DNA from: Planctomycetaceae bacterium
GTDB lineage: Bacteria; Planctomycetota; Planctomycetia; Planctomycetales; Planctomycetaceae
Assembly: GCA_029259815.1 (NCBI GenBank)
Contig: JAJDEJ010000088.1
Location: 1-64,000, forward strand
Direction of reading: 5' to 3'
Length of the DNA: 64,000 bases
Part shown: positions 50,835 through 59,532 of the stretch, one piece after another
Numbering within the stretch: position 1 is the first letter of the stretch
How the letters are laid out: every line of letters begins with the position of its first letter
Program-made: the position numbers and the translations under genes
The notes under the pieces: generated by a model
The model's input: the letters and a program-made list of their open reading frames with translations, nothing else
Told to the model about the DNA's origin: nothing
Databases searched by the model: none

Positions 50835-51890
50835 ATGACTCGTTCCCTGATCACAATCTCACTGTCATGCCTGCTGGCAGGCGGACTCTTGCTCCCCGGT
50901 TGCGGGGGCGGCGACAAAGAGACTCCTCGTTCGTCCGAGGTCATCAAGCCTGCTGAGGTCGAACCCGAAGCGTCCGAGCCCGCAGAGGAGCCGGAAGCGG
51001 TTGCTGAGTCCGAACCGGCCCCGACAGAAGAACCAAAGTCAGAAGTCGTGGAGACTCCGACTGAGCCGGAACCAACGCCGGAGCCCGAGCCCGAGCCGGA
51101 ACCTGAGCCAGAAACCGCTTCGACCGAACCTGCCGACACTCCTGAGCCCGCAGCGACGGAAGCTGAGCAGCCGGCGAGCGAAGAAGGCGATGCTGTCCCC
51201 GTGTCGGTCTCACTGGGTGCTGCAGCTGGTGGAACGACGTTTAAGGGCCGGGTGACTGTCAACGGGAACGCGACCGAGCCGAGCTCATTCACCGCCAGTA
51301 AAGATCCATTCTGCATCGCCCTCGGTGAGTTGCCCGAGGAGTCACTCGTTCTGGGTGAGAACGGCGGCCTCGGCAATGTGTTCGTGTGGCTGCGAAAGGT
51401 GCCATCGGGTGCTGACGTACCAGAGGTTCCCACAGAGCCGGTTGTGCTCGACAATGTGAAATGCAACTTCCAGCCGCATGCGTTCATGTTGCGAGTTGGC
51501 CAGCCGATGCTTGTGAAGAACGCCGATGACACGGCTCACAACACACGCATCAGCCCGATTCGGAATAACGCTTTCAATCAGACGATCGGACCCAACGATC
51601 GCAAAGGCGTGGAAGTGGTCTACGCACAAACCGAACTGGTTCCCATCAAGACACAGTGTGACATTCACCCGTGGATGGGCAGTTTTCATTTCCCGGTCGA
51701 TCATCCTTGGGCCGCCGTCACGAGTGAGGATGGCAGCTTTGAGATCACGGGTCTGCCTGCCGGCGACTTGGAGTTCCGCATGTGGCATGAGCGAATGGGC
51801 TACGTCGAGCGTTCCGTGAAGGTGACGATCGGAGATGGCGAGACTGCTGAGCAATCATTTGAAGTCGATGCGGCCAAGTTGGCCGAGTAA
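50835..51890 (+). CDS. Cupredoxin-like lipoprotein, second of the pair, with Pro/Glu linker
   Basis: A 351-residue paralogue of its upstream neighbour. Lipobox LPGC ends the signal (MTRSLITISLSCLLAGGLLLPG), then an approximately 100-residue acidic Pro/Glu linker (EPTPEPEPEPEPEPE) sets the domain away from the membrane. The copper-site pattern is conserved: His235 (TAHNTRIS) and CDIHPWM with Cys275, His278 and Met281; the C-terminal part SEDGSFEITGLPAGDLEFRMWHE mirrors the first protein. ATG 50835 follows AAAGG and is preferred to GTG 50826. The pair suggests duplication within the cluster. Confidence 0.8.
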   Translation: MTRSLITISLSCLLAGGLLLPGCGGGDKETPRSSEVIKPAEVEPEASEPAEEPEAVAESEPAPTEEPKSEVVETPTEPEPTPEPEPEPEPEPETASTEPADTPEPAATEAEQPASEEGDAVPVSVSLGAAAGGTTFKGRVTVNGNATEPSSFTASKDPFCIALGELPEESLVLGENGGLGNVFVWLRKVPSGADVPEVPTEPVVLDNVKCNFQPHAFMLRVGQPMLVKNADDTAHNTRISPIRNNAFNQTIGPNDRKGVEVVYAQTELVPIKTQCDIHPWMGSFHFPVDHPWAAVTSEDGSFEITGLPAGDLEFRMWHERMGYVERSVKVTIGDGETAEQSFEVDAAKLAE

Positions 51891-51954
51891 GCAGACAGCT
51901 ATGAGTTTAAGTGTGAATGTTTCAGAGTGTGGACGACAGGCGGAGGTTCTCCTC

Positions 51955-53421
51955 GTGAGAGTTGGAAAATCTATCATCGGTGTGACAGTGCTGCTGACGA
52001 TCGCCGGGTGCGGTGCGCAACAGGCAGAGTTCGTGAACCGGGACGATATCGAAGTGCTGATCCCTGAAGCTCAGGATCATGTGCGTGAGGTGCTGGACAC
52101 ACACTTTGGTCATCCGACCAACATGGTGCTCTGGGAACGGATGCCCGTGCAGTATCACGGTGCTTATGGCGCATTCACAGAGACTCCGGCGGTTGAAGGT
52201 GAGACAGAGGTGACAACTCTCAATGTCAGCCTTGTCGAACAGAATCTGCCGATCGAGCCGGGACAGATGTTGGATTGGGTCTCTGGTAAATATGCCGGCC
52301 AAGCGCGTCCCGAGGTCACATCGTTTGACGAGGCTGGCAATCAGATTGGAATTGTCCCGGGCCTCTCGGTTCCTCCTGATGCAGGCGACCGCTTCGCGAT
52401 CGCACCGGGTGCTGTCATTACTCAGGGCCGGATCTTGTACGCCGAACACTGTCAGCACTGTCATGGCGTGACGGGTGATGGCAATGGTCCCACGGCGAAG
52501 TATCTGTATCCTCGGCCACGAGATTACCGTCTCGGCAAGTTCAAGTTCACGTCGACCGCATCATCGGCTAGAGCCAATCGTGATGACTTGTCACGCATCA
52601 TTGAGAACGGCATTCCCGGGACGTACATGCCGTCATTCAAGTTGCTCACTCCCGAGGAAAATCATGCCATTGTCGAGTACGTCCGCTGGTTAGCCATGCG
52701 GGGTGAGATTGAATTCAAGCTGATCCAGGCGTTGAAGAACGACTACTCGAAAGAAGCGGTTCAGTCGGTTGTCACGTCGGCTCGTGAGTCAGACTCCGCA
52801 CTCTCCGCCGATGACGCTCGCAAGCAGGTCGTGGCCGACATGGAGGAATACCTCAATGGCGATTGGCTGGAAGAATTCAATGACGACACGAAGTTTCAGG
52901 CCGACCAATGGAAGCAGGCTGAAGACCCATCGGCTCTGGTGATGCCCAAGGTCGCCCGTGTTGCCGACACACCCGAGTCGCGTGCTCGTGGACGTGTGTT
53001 GTACTTGAGCGCCAAAGCGAAGTGTGCAACTTGTCACGGTGATTCCGGACTCGGCGATGGCTCTCAGACGTTATCGGTCCAAAAGAATCCGGCGACGAAT
53101 GCCGACTACGATGAGCCGGGGCTGTTCGACGATTGGGGAAACCCTTTGAAACCGCGTAATCTGACGAAGGGCGTCTATCGCGGCGGACGCCGTCCGTTGG
53201 ATCTCTACCGGCGCCTGCATGCGGGCATCTCCGGGACCCCGATGCCGGCGTTTGGAACTGTGCTCAAGGACGAGGAAATTTGGGACATCGTTAACTACGT
53301 GATGCACATTCCGTTCGAGGCTCGCGAACAGCGTCCCGGCGAAGGAGCAGGCGAGTCTCGACCGGCAACTCCCGAGGTCGCAACGACCGAGACACAGGGG
53401 TCATTGCAAGTTGCAAATTGA
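51955..53421 (+). CDS. Diheme cytochrome c lipoprotein
   Basis: A 488-residue periplasmic lipoprotein with two class I c-type heme sites: CQHCHGVTGDGNGP at residue 166 and CATCHGDSGLGDG at residue 357, each followed by a downstream methionine region (GTYMPSF and GTPMPAF). The signal is RVGKSIIGVTVLLTIAGC with lipobox IAGC. GTG 51955 is chosen because GGAGG (51942-51946) lies eight bases upstream and gives a compact signal; ATG 51901 is an in-frame alternative 54 bases earlier. It probably delivers electrons to the CuA site of the oxidase encoded immediately downstream. Confidence 0.85.
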   Translation: MRVGKSIIGVTVLLTIAGCGAQQAEFVNRDDIEVLIPEAQDHVREVLDTHFGHPTNMVLWERMPVQYHGAYGAFTETPAVEGETEVTTLNVSLVEQNLPIEPGQMLDWVSGKYAGQARPEVTSFDEAGNQIGIVPGLSVPPDAGDRFAIAPGAVITQGRILYAEHCQHCHGVTGDGNGPTAKYLYPRPRDYRLGKFKFTSTASSARANRDDLSRIIENGIPGTYMPSFKLLTPEENHAIVEYVRWLAMRGEIEFKLIQALKNDYSKEAVQSVVTSARESDSALSADDARKQVVADMEEYLNGDWLEEFNDDTKFQADQWKQAEDPSALVMPKVARVADTPESRARGRVLYLSAKAKCATCHGDSGLGDGSQTLSVQKNPATNADYDEPGLFDDWGNPLKPRNLTKGVYRGGRRPLDLYRRLHAGISGTPMPAFGTVLKDEEIWDIVNYVMHIPFEAREQRPGEGAGESRPATPEVATTETQGSLQVAN

Positions 53422-53504
53422 AAAGTAGTGAGAAGCTGACAAGTCGTCCGTGAGGATGTTTATTTTGCAGTTCGCAAGTTGCATTTTGCAATGGAGACAC
53501 TCAG
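53402..53504. repeat. Spacer with TTGCAAGTTGCA-type repeats before coxB
   Basis: GCAAGTTGCAAATTGAAAAG at 53406 onward and a second copy GCAGTTCGCAAGTTGCATTTTGCAATG (53467-53493; the latter ending near the GGAGAC ribosome site) are related direct and partly inverted copies. The block overlaps the last codons of the diheme cytochrome and ends at the GTG of coxB. Confidence 0.55.
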
Positions 53505-54371
53505 GTGAAGCGTTTCTGGTGTACATTTTTCGTATTCTGGCCGATCATGGCGGTCATTCTTTGCTGGGTGGCTCCCGCTCAGAACTGGTGGTTCCCGCGT
53601 GGTGCTTCCGGGACGGGTGCGGCCATGTCGCCACTCGGTGAGCGGATCGATGATCTGTTCTACATGATTCTGATCATCACGGCTGTCACCTTCGTGGGGA
53701 CACAGATCGGGCTGGGGTACGTGCTGTTCACCGGGGCGCGTCGCAGTGATGCGCCTCATGGTGCGGAAGACGCTGAGAAGACCTGGTTCACCCACGGTAG
53801 TCATAATCTTGAGGTGATGTGGTCCGTTGTGCCGGCAGCTGTTCTGCTCTTCATTGCTCTTTATCAGATGGAGGTCTGGGCCGAATTCCGCGTGAAGGAT
53901 TCCTTCCCGGACGAAGTCCGCACCGGACCGATCGCCGAGGTGACGGCCCGTCAATTTGAATGGCGGATTCGTTATCCGGGCCTGGATGCAAACGGCAATC
54001 CGCTCGAACTCATGCCCGACCCTCAACCGACCGACTTGTACACCGTCAACGAATTGCATGTGACGTCTGCGGAACCAGTCATGATCTGGCTGCGGTCGGA
54101 GGACGTGCAACATTCGTTCTTCCTGCCCGAATTGCGCGTCAAGCAAGATGCGGTGCCTGGACTCGTCATCCCGGTCTGGTTCGAGGCGACGAAGAGCACT
54201 GACTATTCCTGGCTCTGTGCCGAATTATGTGGGTGGGGACACTACAAGATGAAGGGTCGGTTCGTTGCCGAACCTGAAGAGGATCTGCGTGAATGGATGC
54301 AGGAGTTACAGAACGAGCAAATGGACGACGGCGTTCCCGATGACGTAGGGGATTCGCAGGTCGCGGACTAA
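53505..54371 (+). CDS. coxB: Cytochrome c oxidase subunit II
   Basis: A 288-residue subunit II with two N-terminal helices (FWPIMAVILCWVAPAQNWW, ILIITAVTFVGTQIGLGYVL and a further hydrophobic VMWSVVPAAVLLFIAL) and a periplasmic cupredoxin domain. CuA ligands are complete: VQHSFFLPE plus CAELCGWGHYKM with two cysteines, glutamate carbonyl, histidine and methionine. There is no heme c motif, so it is not a caa3-type fused subunit. GTG 53505 is the start, preceded by GGAGAC. Followed by coxA after 94 bases. Confidence 0.95.
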   Translation: MKRFWCTFFVFWPIMAVILCWVAPAQNWWFPRGASGTGAAMSPLGERIDDLFYMILIITAVTFVGTQIGLGYVLFTGARRSDAPHGAEDAEKTWFTHGSHNLEVMWSVVPAAVLLFIALYQMEVWAEFRVKDSFPDEVRTGPIAEVTARQFEWRIRYPGLDANGNPLELMPDPQPTDLYTVNELHVTSAEPVMIWLRSEDVQHSFFLPELRVKQDAVPGLVIPVWFEATKSTDYSWLCAELCGWGHYKMKGRFVAEPEEDLREWMQELQNEQMDDGVPDDVGDSQVAD

Positions 54372-54465
54372 CAATTGCCAACTGATGATCATGATCTCTC
54401 TTGCGTCATTCTCAACATTTTCAATCTAGCAGTTTGCGATTCACAAATCGCAACGAGATGGTTCT
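54372..54465. other. Short spacer before coxA
   Basis: Contains a degenerate repeat of AACTGATGATCATGATC and GCAGTTTGCGATTCACAAATCGCAAC, where GCGATT/AATCGC form a small hairpin (54437-54453). It is one of a series of low-complexity junctions in this cluster. Confidence 0.4.
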
Positions 54466-56256
54466 ATGAGTATTGCAACTCCCACCGCTGAAGCGTCGCA
54501 CGATGGCGAGCATCATGCTCATGTCGAGGACAAGTTGGCGCTGCTGAAGAAGATTCATACGTTTTCGACGGACCACAAGGTCATCGGCGTGCAGTTTCTG
54601 ATCACGACGATGCTGATGCTTTTGGTTGGTGGTGCGCTCGCCCTCGGCGTGCGTTGGCAACTCGCGTTCCCGTGGGAGTCGATGCCGTTCTTCGGCAGTC
54701 TGTTCGCCCAGCAGGGTGGGCAGATTTCGCCCGAGTTCTACACGATGCTGTTCACGATGCACGCAACGGTGATGATCTTCCTGGTGATCATCCCGATTCT
54801 CGCAGGTGCGTTCGGCAACTTTCTGATCCCGCTGATGATCGGTGCGGATGACATGGCGTTCCCGTTGCTCAACGCACTGAGCTACTGGTTCATGTGGCCG
54901 GCGATTGCGTGCTTCGGGGCGAGCTTCTTTTTCGGTGGTGGACCGGCAGCCGGTTGGACGAGTTACCCGGTATTGTCAGCCGTGCAGGAGGCGGCTCCCG
55001 GGTCGGGCATGGCACAGACCATGTGGCTCCTCGCCGTGACGTTCGTCGGCGTGTCATCCATGATGGGCTCCGTCAATTACATGACGACGATCATTAATAT
55101 GCGGGCACCCGGCATGACTCTGTTCCGCATGCCGCTGACGATCTGGGCCATGTTCATCACGGCCATCCTGCAGGCTTTCGCCCTTCCCGTGCTGACGGCA
55201 GCCGGCTTCATGCTGCTATTTGAGCGAACGCTTGGTTTTACATTCTTCGTCCCCGGTGGACTGGTGATCAATAATGCCGATCCAACCACGGGCGGCGGAC
55301 AACCCCTGTTGTGGCAGCACCTGTTCTGGTTCTACTCCCACCCCGCGGTGTACATCATGATTCTGCCCGCGATGGGCATGGTCAGCGACATGCTCGCCTG
55401 CATGAGCCGTAAGCCCATCTTCGGGTACAAGCCGATGGTCTACTCGATGGCCGCGATTGCTGGGCTGGGGTTCATCGTGTGGGGACACCACATGTTTATC
55501 TCGGGGATGAACCCGGCTCTCGGTATGACCTTCATGGTTTCAACCATGATGATCGCCTTGCCTTCAGCCGTGAAAGTGTTCAACTGGATCGGCACCATGT
55601 GGGGCGGACGTTTGCAGTTCAACACGGTGTTGCTCAACGCGGTCGCATTCGTTTCCATGTTCATTGTCGGTGGCCTCTCCGGCATCTTCATGGCGGCGGT
55701 GCCGGTCGACATTTACATTCACGACACGTACTTCATCGTGGCTCACTTCCACTATGTCCTGTTCGGTGCGACGCTGTTCGGCGTCTTCGGAGCCATTCAC
55801 TTCTGGTTCCCCAAGATGTTCGGTCGCACGATGAGCGAGACTGTGGGCAAGTGGCACTTCTTCCTGACGTTCATCGGCTTTAACGGCACCTTCTTCCCGA
55901 TGCACTTGCTGGGTGTCGCGGGCATGCCTCGTCGTTACGCCGACCCGTATCTGCATCCGTATCTTGAGCACCTGTTGCCGATGAACCAGTTCATGACAAT
56001 CTGTGCAATCCTCATGGGGTTCGCGCAACTGCTGCTGTTGGGCAACTTCCTGATCAGCATATTCGTTGGCAAGGAGTGCAGCGACAACCCGTGGCACGCG
56101 AACGGCCTCGAATGGTCTGCCCCGTCGCCGCCTCCGCACGGCAACTTCCCGTCGGTGCCAGTCGTCTATCGTGGCCCTTATGAGTATTCCGATCCCGCCC
56201 AGCCTGAAGGACTGGACTACTGGCCGCAGACGGAACCACCGCCGGCTCCAGCATGA
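54466..56256 (+). CDS. coxA: Cytochrome c oxidase subunit I, A2-type
   Basis: A 596-residue heme-copper oxidase subunit I. Twelve-helix core with heme/CuB ligands: HATVMIF, the HPAVY histidine and tyrosine, HHMF, and HDTYFIVAHFHYVLFG. The helix VI motif is WFYSHPAVY; the usual Glu (GHPEV) of A1-type enzymes is absent and Tyr-Ser replaces it, the signature of A2-type oxidases. The D-channel aspartate is kept (GADDMAFP), as is the K-channel lysine (SAVKVFNW). It reduces O2 to water and pumps protons. The C-terminal tail is Pro-rich. Start ATG 54466. Confidence 0.97.
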   Translation: MSIATPTAEASHDGEHHAHVEDKLALLKKIHTFSTDHKVIGVQFLITTMLMLLVGGALALGVRWQLAFPWESMPFFGSLFAQQGGQISPEFYTMLFTMHATVMIFLVIIPILAGAFGNFLIPLMIGADDMAFPLLNALSYWFMWPAIACFGASFFFGGGPAAGWTSYPVLSAVQEAAPGSGMAQTMWLLAVTFVGVSSMMGSVNYMTTIINMRAPGMTLFRMPLTIWAMFITAILQAFALPVLTAAGFMLLFERTLGFTFFVPGGLVINNADPTTGGGQPLLWQHLFWFYSHPAVYIMILPAMGMVSDMLACMSRKPIFGYKPMVYSMAAIAGLGFIVWGHHMFISGMNPALGMTFMVSTMMIALPSAVKVFNWIGTMWGGRLQFNTVLLNAVAFVSMFIVGGLSGIFMAAVPVDIYIHDTYFIVAHFHYVLFGATLFGVFGAIHFWFPKMFGRTMSETVGKWHFFLTFIGFNGTFFPMHLLGVAGMPRRYADPYLHPYLEHLLPMNQFMTICAILMGFAQLLLLGNFLISIFVGKECSDNPWHANGLEWSAPSPPPHGNFPSVPVVYRGPYEYSDPAQPEGLDYWPQTEPPPAPA

Positions 56257-56257
56257 G

Positions 56258-56400
56258 CCAATGTCGAATGTCGAAGCCAGAATGACGAAATCCGAATTGG
56301 GTTCCAGAATCCTTGGTGACTCGATTCCAATTTCAACATTCGTGCTTCGTCATTCCTTCGACATTCTGATTTCGACATTCGTAATTCAAACAAAAGATAA
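56258..56400. repeat. Inverted repeats of TTTCGACATTC family between coxA and ctaA
   Basis: GCCAATGTCGAATGTCGAAG-type units on the left (56261-56296) and ATTTCAACATTCGTGCTTCG, TCATTCCTTCGACATTCTG and ATTTCGACATTCG units on the right (56331-56387) are inverted relative to one another, so the 150-base gap could fold into a large imperfect hairpin. Confidence 0.65.
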
Positions 56401-56409
56401 AATGCGCTC

Positions 56410-57381
56410 GTGACAACTCCTCACTACCATCCCTGGCTGCATCGCTTTGCAGTGAGCACCGTCTGCGTGGCGATGATCACGCTGGTGATGGGTGCGCTGG
56501 TGACGACACTCAATGCGGGCATGGCCTTTCGCGACTGGCCCACATCCGACGGTCAGGCGATGCTCACCTATCCGTGGTTGGCCGACTTTGCACGCGACTG
56601 GGACAAATTCCTCGAACATGGCCACCGATTGGCCGGGATGCTGATCGGTGTCTGGTCGATCGCGCTCGTCACACTCGTGACGAAGTTCGAACAACGTCGC
56701 TGGGTGAAGTTCGCTGCTTTTGGTGTCTTGGTCGGAGTCATCTGTCAGGGCATCCTCGGTGGGTTCCGTGTGTGGTTTGATGAACGTGGTCTCGCCATGC
56801 TGCACGGAGCGTTTGCCGCGTGCGTGTTCTCACTGATGGCGACCGTGGCAACCGTCTTGAGTCGCCGCTGGCGAGAAGCAGCCACACGACCTCACTCTCG
56901 GCTCAGTAATGCAGTCCCCGTAATGGCCGTTGTGACCGTGGTTGCGATCGCTGCTCAGTATCTTCTCGGCGGTTTGATCCGTCATCATGGGACAGGACTT
57001 TACGAACATCTGGGGCTCGGGATCGTCACGCTGCTGATCGTATTTGCTAATACGATCGTCGCATATCGCAGTGGAATTGTGTGGTTGCGATGGTCAAGCA
57101 GCCTGCTGATGGGCATCGTGTTGCTGCAAATGTCATTGGGCGGAGCGGCATGGGTCACCAAATTTGGCCTTGGGATGACGGGATATGTCGCTGTGGCTGA
57201 TTCGATTCAACAGATCGTCTTCCGCACGGCTCACACAATTGTGGGCATCGTGGTGTTGATGACATCGGTGGTGCATGTCGTCCGCACGCAGCGGGTGGTC
57301 TGGGTCTCCCGCGATGGATTCGCTGCGGATCGAGTCGCGCCCCTGTCACAACAGATGTCCGTTGCGGGAGGTGTTGCATGA
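56410..57381 (+). CDS. ctaA: Heme A synthase
   Basis: A 323-residue COX15/CtaA-family protein with about eight transmembrane helices. It oxidises heme O to heme A for the oxidase. Visible motifs: TTLNAGMAFRDWPTSDG in the first loop, the heme-ligand EHGHRLAG (E-x-x-H-R) and LHGAFAACVF in the first half, and RHHGTGLYEHLGLG and RTAHTIVGIV in the second. GTG 56410 is the start. Its TGA overlaps the ATG of ctaB by four bases (ATGA), so the pair is translationally coupled. Confidence 0.93.
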   Translation: MTTPHYHPWLHRFAVSTVCVAMITLVMGALVTTLNAGMAFRDWPTSDGQAMLTYPWLADFARDWDKFLEHGHRLAGMLIGVWSIALVTLVTKFEQRRWVKFAAFGVLVGVICQGILGGFRVWFDERGLAMLHGAFAACVFSLMATVATVLSRRWREAATRPHSRLSNAVPVMAVVTVVAIAAQYLLGGLIRHHGTGLYEHLGLGIVTLLIVFANTIVAYRSGIVWLRWSSSLLMGIVLLQMSLGGAAWVTKFGLGMTGYVAVADSIQQIVFRTAHTIVGIVVLMTSVVHVVRTQRVVWVSRDGFAADRVAPLSQQMSVAGGVA

Positions 57382-58346
57382 GCACGGCGACAGCTCCCTC
57401 TCCATCGAAGACATCATACGTCGACACTCCGGTCGTCGAGCCTGCTCTGAGTGTGCATACAAGCTCGCTCTCGACATGGTCCATCGCCAGAACGGCCGAC
57501 TTCCTTGAACTGACGAAGCCGCGGATTGCGGTCATGGTGCTGGTCACGGTCGCGGTCGGATACACGCTTGGCTCGCAGGGCAACTGGCAACTGGCCGTGC
57601 TGTTGCCGACGCTGATCGGTGTCGCACTTGTCGCCAGTGGGTCGAGTGCGTTGAATCAGTACTTGGAGCGATTCACGGATGCGAAGATGCCTCGCACGGT
57701 CGATCGTCCACTTCCTGCCGGTCGACTGACTCCGATGGAGGTTCTGACATTTGGTGTGACGTGCGGAGTGGTTGGTACCGTTTGGCTGGCGATGACGGTC
57801 AATCTCCTGACGGCTCTGCTGACGCTGGGCACACTGGTGATGTATGTCGGCGTTTACACGCCTTTCAAGCGATACACTTCGGTCTGCACTGCAATTGGTG
57901 CGGTGCCTGGCGCGTTGCCGCCCGTCCTGGGCTGGGCAGCCGCTCGTGGGTCACTCGATGCAGGAGCATTCGCCCTGTTCGCCGTCTTGTTCCTCTGGCA
58001 GTTCCCACACTTTCTGGCGATTGCCTGGATGTACCGCGAGCAGTACGAAAAAGCGGGTCTTAAGATGTTGCCTCGCAGTCGATCGCCTCGCGTCGTCAGC
58101 CTGATGGCGGTCACATATGCGATCGTGCTGATTCCCGCGAGTCTGTTGCCCCACGTAACCGGATTGGCAGGCGATTGGTACGCCGTTGCGGCAGTGGTAC
58201 TTGGTGGTGCCTACCTGGCCTCGTCGGTACGATTTGCCTGGAATGAATCACGAGCAACTGCACGAGGCGTGCTGTTGACTTCACTGATCTATCTGCCGAT
58301 GCTCTTGCTGGTGCTGACTTTCGACCATTTGAGATTGCTGATGTAG
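57378..58346 (+). CDS. ctaB: Heme O synthase (protoheme IX farnesyltransferase)
   Basis: A 322-residue UbiA-superfamily prenyltransferase with about nine helices. After a hydrophilic 35-residue leader the fold starts DFLELTKPRIAVMVLVT; the first Asp-rich motif is LNQYLERFTDAKMPRTVDRPLPAGRL and the second catalytic stretch contains YTPFKRYTSVCTAIGAVPGALPPVLGW, with WQFPHFLAIAWMYREQYEKAGLKMLP after it, all standard for CtaB/CyoE. It farnesylates heme B to heme O, the substrate of CtaA. ATG 57378 overlaps the ctaA stop. Confidence 0.95.
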   Translation: MSTATAPSPSKTSYVDTPVVEPALSVHTSSLSTWSIARTADFLELTKPRIAVMVLVTVAVGYTLGSQGNWQLAVLLPTLIGVALVASGSSALNQYLERFTDAKMPRTVDRPLPAGRLTPMEVLTFGVTCGVVGTVWLAMTVNLLTALLTLGTLVMYVGVYTPFKRYTSVCTAIGAVPGALPPVLGWAAARGSLDAGAFALFAVLFLWQFPHFLAIAWMYREQYEKAGLKMLPRSRSPRVVSLMAVTYAIVLIPASLLPHVTGLAGDWYAVAAVVLGGAYLASSVRFAWNESRATARGVLLTSLIYLPMLLLVLTFDHLRLLM

Positions 58347-58360
58347 TCCTGTGGTTTGAT

Positions 58361-58420
58361 CCCACGGGGCGTAGCCCGTGGGCTTGGCTGACAACTGAAC
58401 ACTGACAACTGACAACTTCC
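58361..58420. repeat. Composite repeat: CCCACGGG hairpin plus AACTGA array, copy 2
   Basis: Perfect stem CCCACGGG (58361-58368) / CCCGTGGG (58375-58382) with loop GCGTAG, then CTTGGCTGACAACTGAACAC and TGACAACTGACAACTTCC up to the ATG of cox III at 58421. It matches the module before cytochrome b (43717-43786) in order and orientation. Confidence 0.8.
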
Positions 58421-59485
58421 ATGTCTCATCACGATGCACCAACGCCGTCCTTGAAGATGGGTCTGCCGATTCCCAACAGTAAGCTGGGAATGTGGCTGTT
58501 CCTGGGGACGGAGATCATGTTCTTCACGGCGTTCATCGGCACCTACATCGTCCTCTACTTCGGCTCGCCCGGCTGGCCGACCGATACGCATGTGACGCAC
58601 ATCAGCATCATCGCCGGGGGCGTCAACACGTTCGTGCTGATTTTCTCCAGCTACATGGTGGTCGTCGCTCACGAGGCGATGGCTCTGCGGAACTTCGACA
58701 AGGCCTACAAAGCATTGCTCGTCACGTTCGCTTGTGCGTTCGTCTTCCTCGGCATCAAGAGTTACGAGTATTACGGCAAGTTCTCACACAACATTCTGCC
58801 GGGACAAATCGCTGAGAACGACGAGCAGGCGATTGACAAGGTGGTCCAAGAGAGTGAAGCGGCCTCAGATGAATGGTTGAATGATCTTGTGCCGGGTGAC
58901 GGAAGTCCTGAGCGGATTCACATCAAGCAACTCGCTGCCCGCAATGTGGCCGGAGCTGAAAGTGAACTCACCCAGGTCACTCAGCAACTTAAGGACATGG
59001 ACGGGGCGAGTTCCGAGAGGCAAGCGGAACTTCAACAGCGAGAAGCCATGTGGCAGGCAATCGTCGACAACAAGGCACAGATTGAGAACTGGGTCGCGCT
59101 GGACGCCGCTGTTACCAAACTGCGGGACGATGTCTCAGCGAATCGGCTGACAATGGAGCAGACCGACGAGCGTCTGACGACCTTGCAAGCCGACGAGCGG
59201 TTCGCCTCGCATATGGCAGCCGTGCATCATCCGCATCCCATCCTGTACGGAAACCTATTCGCCTCGATGTACTTCCTGATGACAGGTTTCCACGCAGTGC
59301 ACGTCGTCGTGGGGATGATTCTGTTCGCCATCGTGCTGTCGAAGGGAGCCAGATTGAGCGAGGAGTGGACTGACTGGGTCGAGAACAGTGGCCTCTATTG
59401 GCACTTTGTCGACTTGGTGTGGATCTTCCTGTTCCCGTTGATCTACATCATTCCCGGCTTTGATCGTGGGACTCCCGGTCACTGA
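58421..59485 (+). CDS. coxC: Cytochrome c oxidase subunit III with coiled-coil insertion
   Basis: A 354-residue subunit III. The usual helices appear at both ends: [65 protein letters not shown], and after the break [23 protein letters not shown] and [17 protein letters not shown]. Between helices (about residues 125-260) lies a hydrophilic, Gln/Glu-rich coiled-coil-like insertion ([11 protein letters not shown]...[11 protein letters not shown]) not present in standard subunit III of about 200-270 residues. It should project to one side of the membrane. The start ATG 58421 follows the repeat module directly. Confidence 0.92.
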   Translation: MSHHDAPTPSLKMGLPIPNSKLGMWLFLGTEIMFFTAFIGTYIVLYFGSPGWPTDTHVTHISIIAGGVNTFVLIFSSYMVVVAHEAMALRNFDKAYKALLVTFACAFVFLGIKSYEYYGKFSHNILPGQIAENDEQAIDKVVQESEAASDEWLNDLVPGDGSPERIHIKQLAARNVAGAESELTQVTQQLKDMDGASSERQAELQQREAMWQAIVDNKAQIENWVALDAAVTKLRDDVSANRLTMEQTDERLTTLQADERFASHMAAVHHPHPILYGNLFASMYFLMTGFHAVHVVVGMILFAIVLSKGARLSEEWTDWVENSGLYWHFVDLVWIFLFPLIYIIPGFDRGTPGH

Positions 59486-59532
59486 AACAACTCTCAATAC
59501 CTTACTCAAAACAAACCGACGGACATTCAGCG

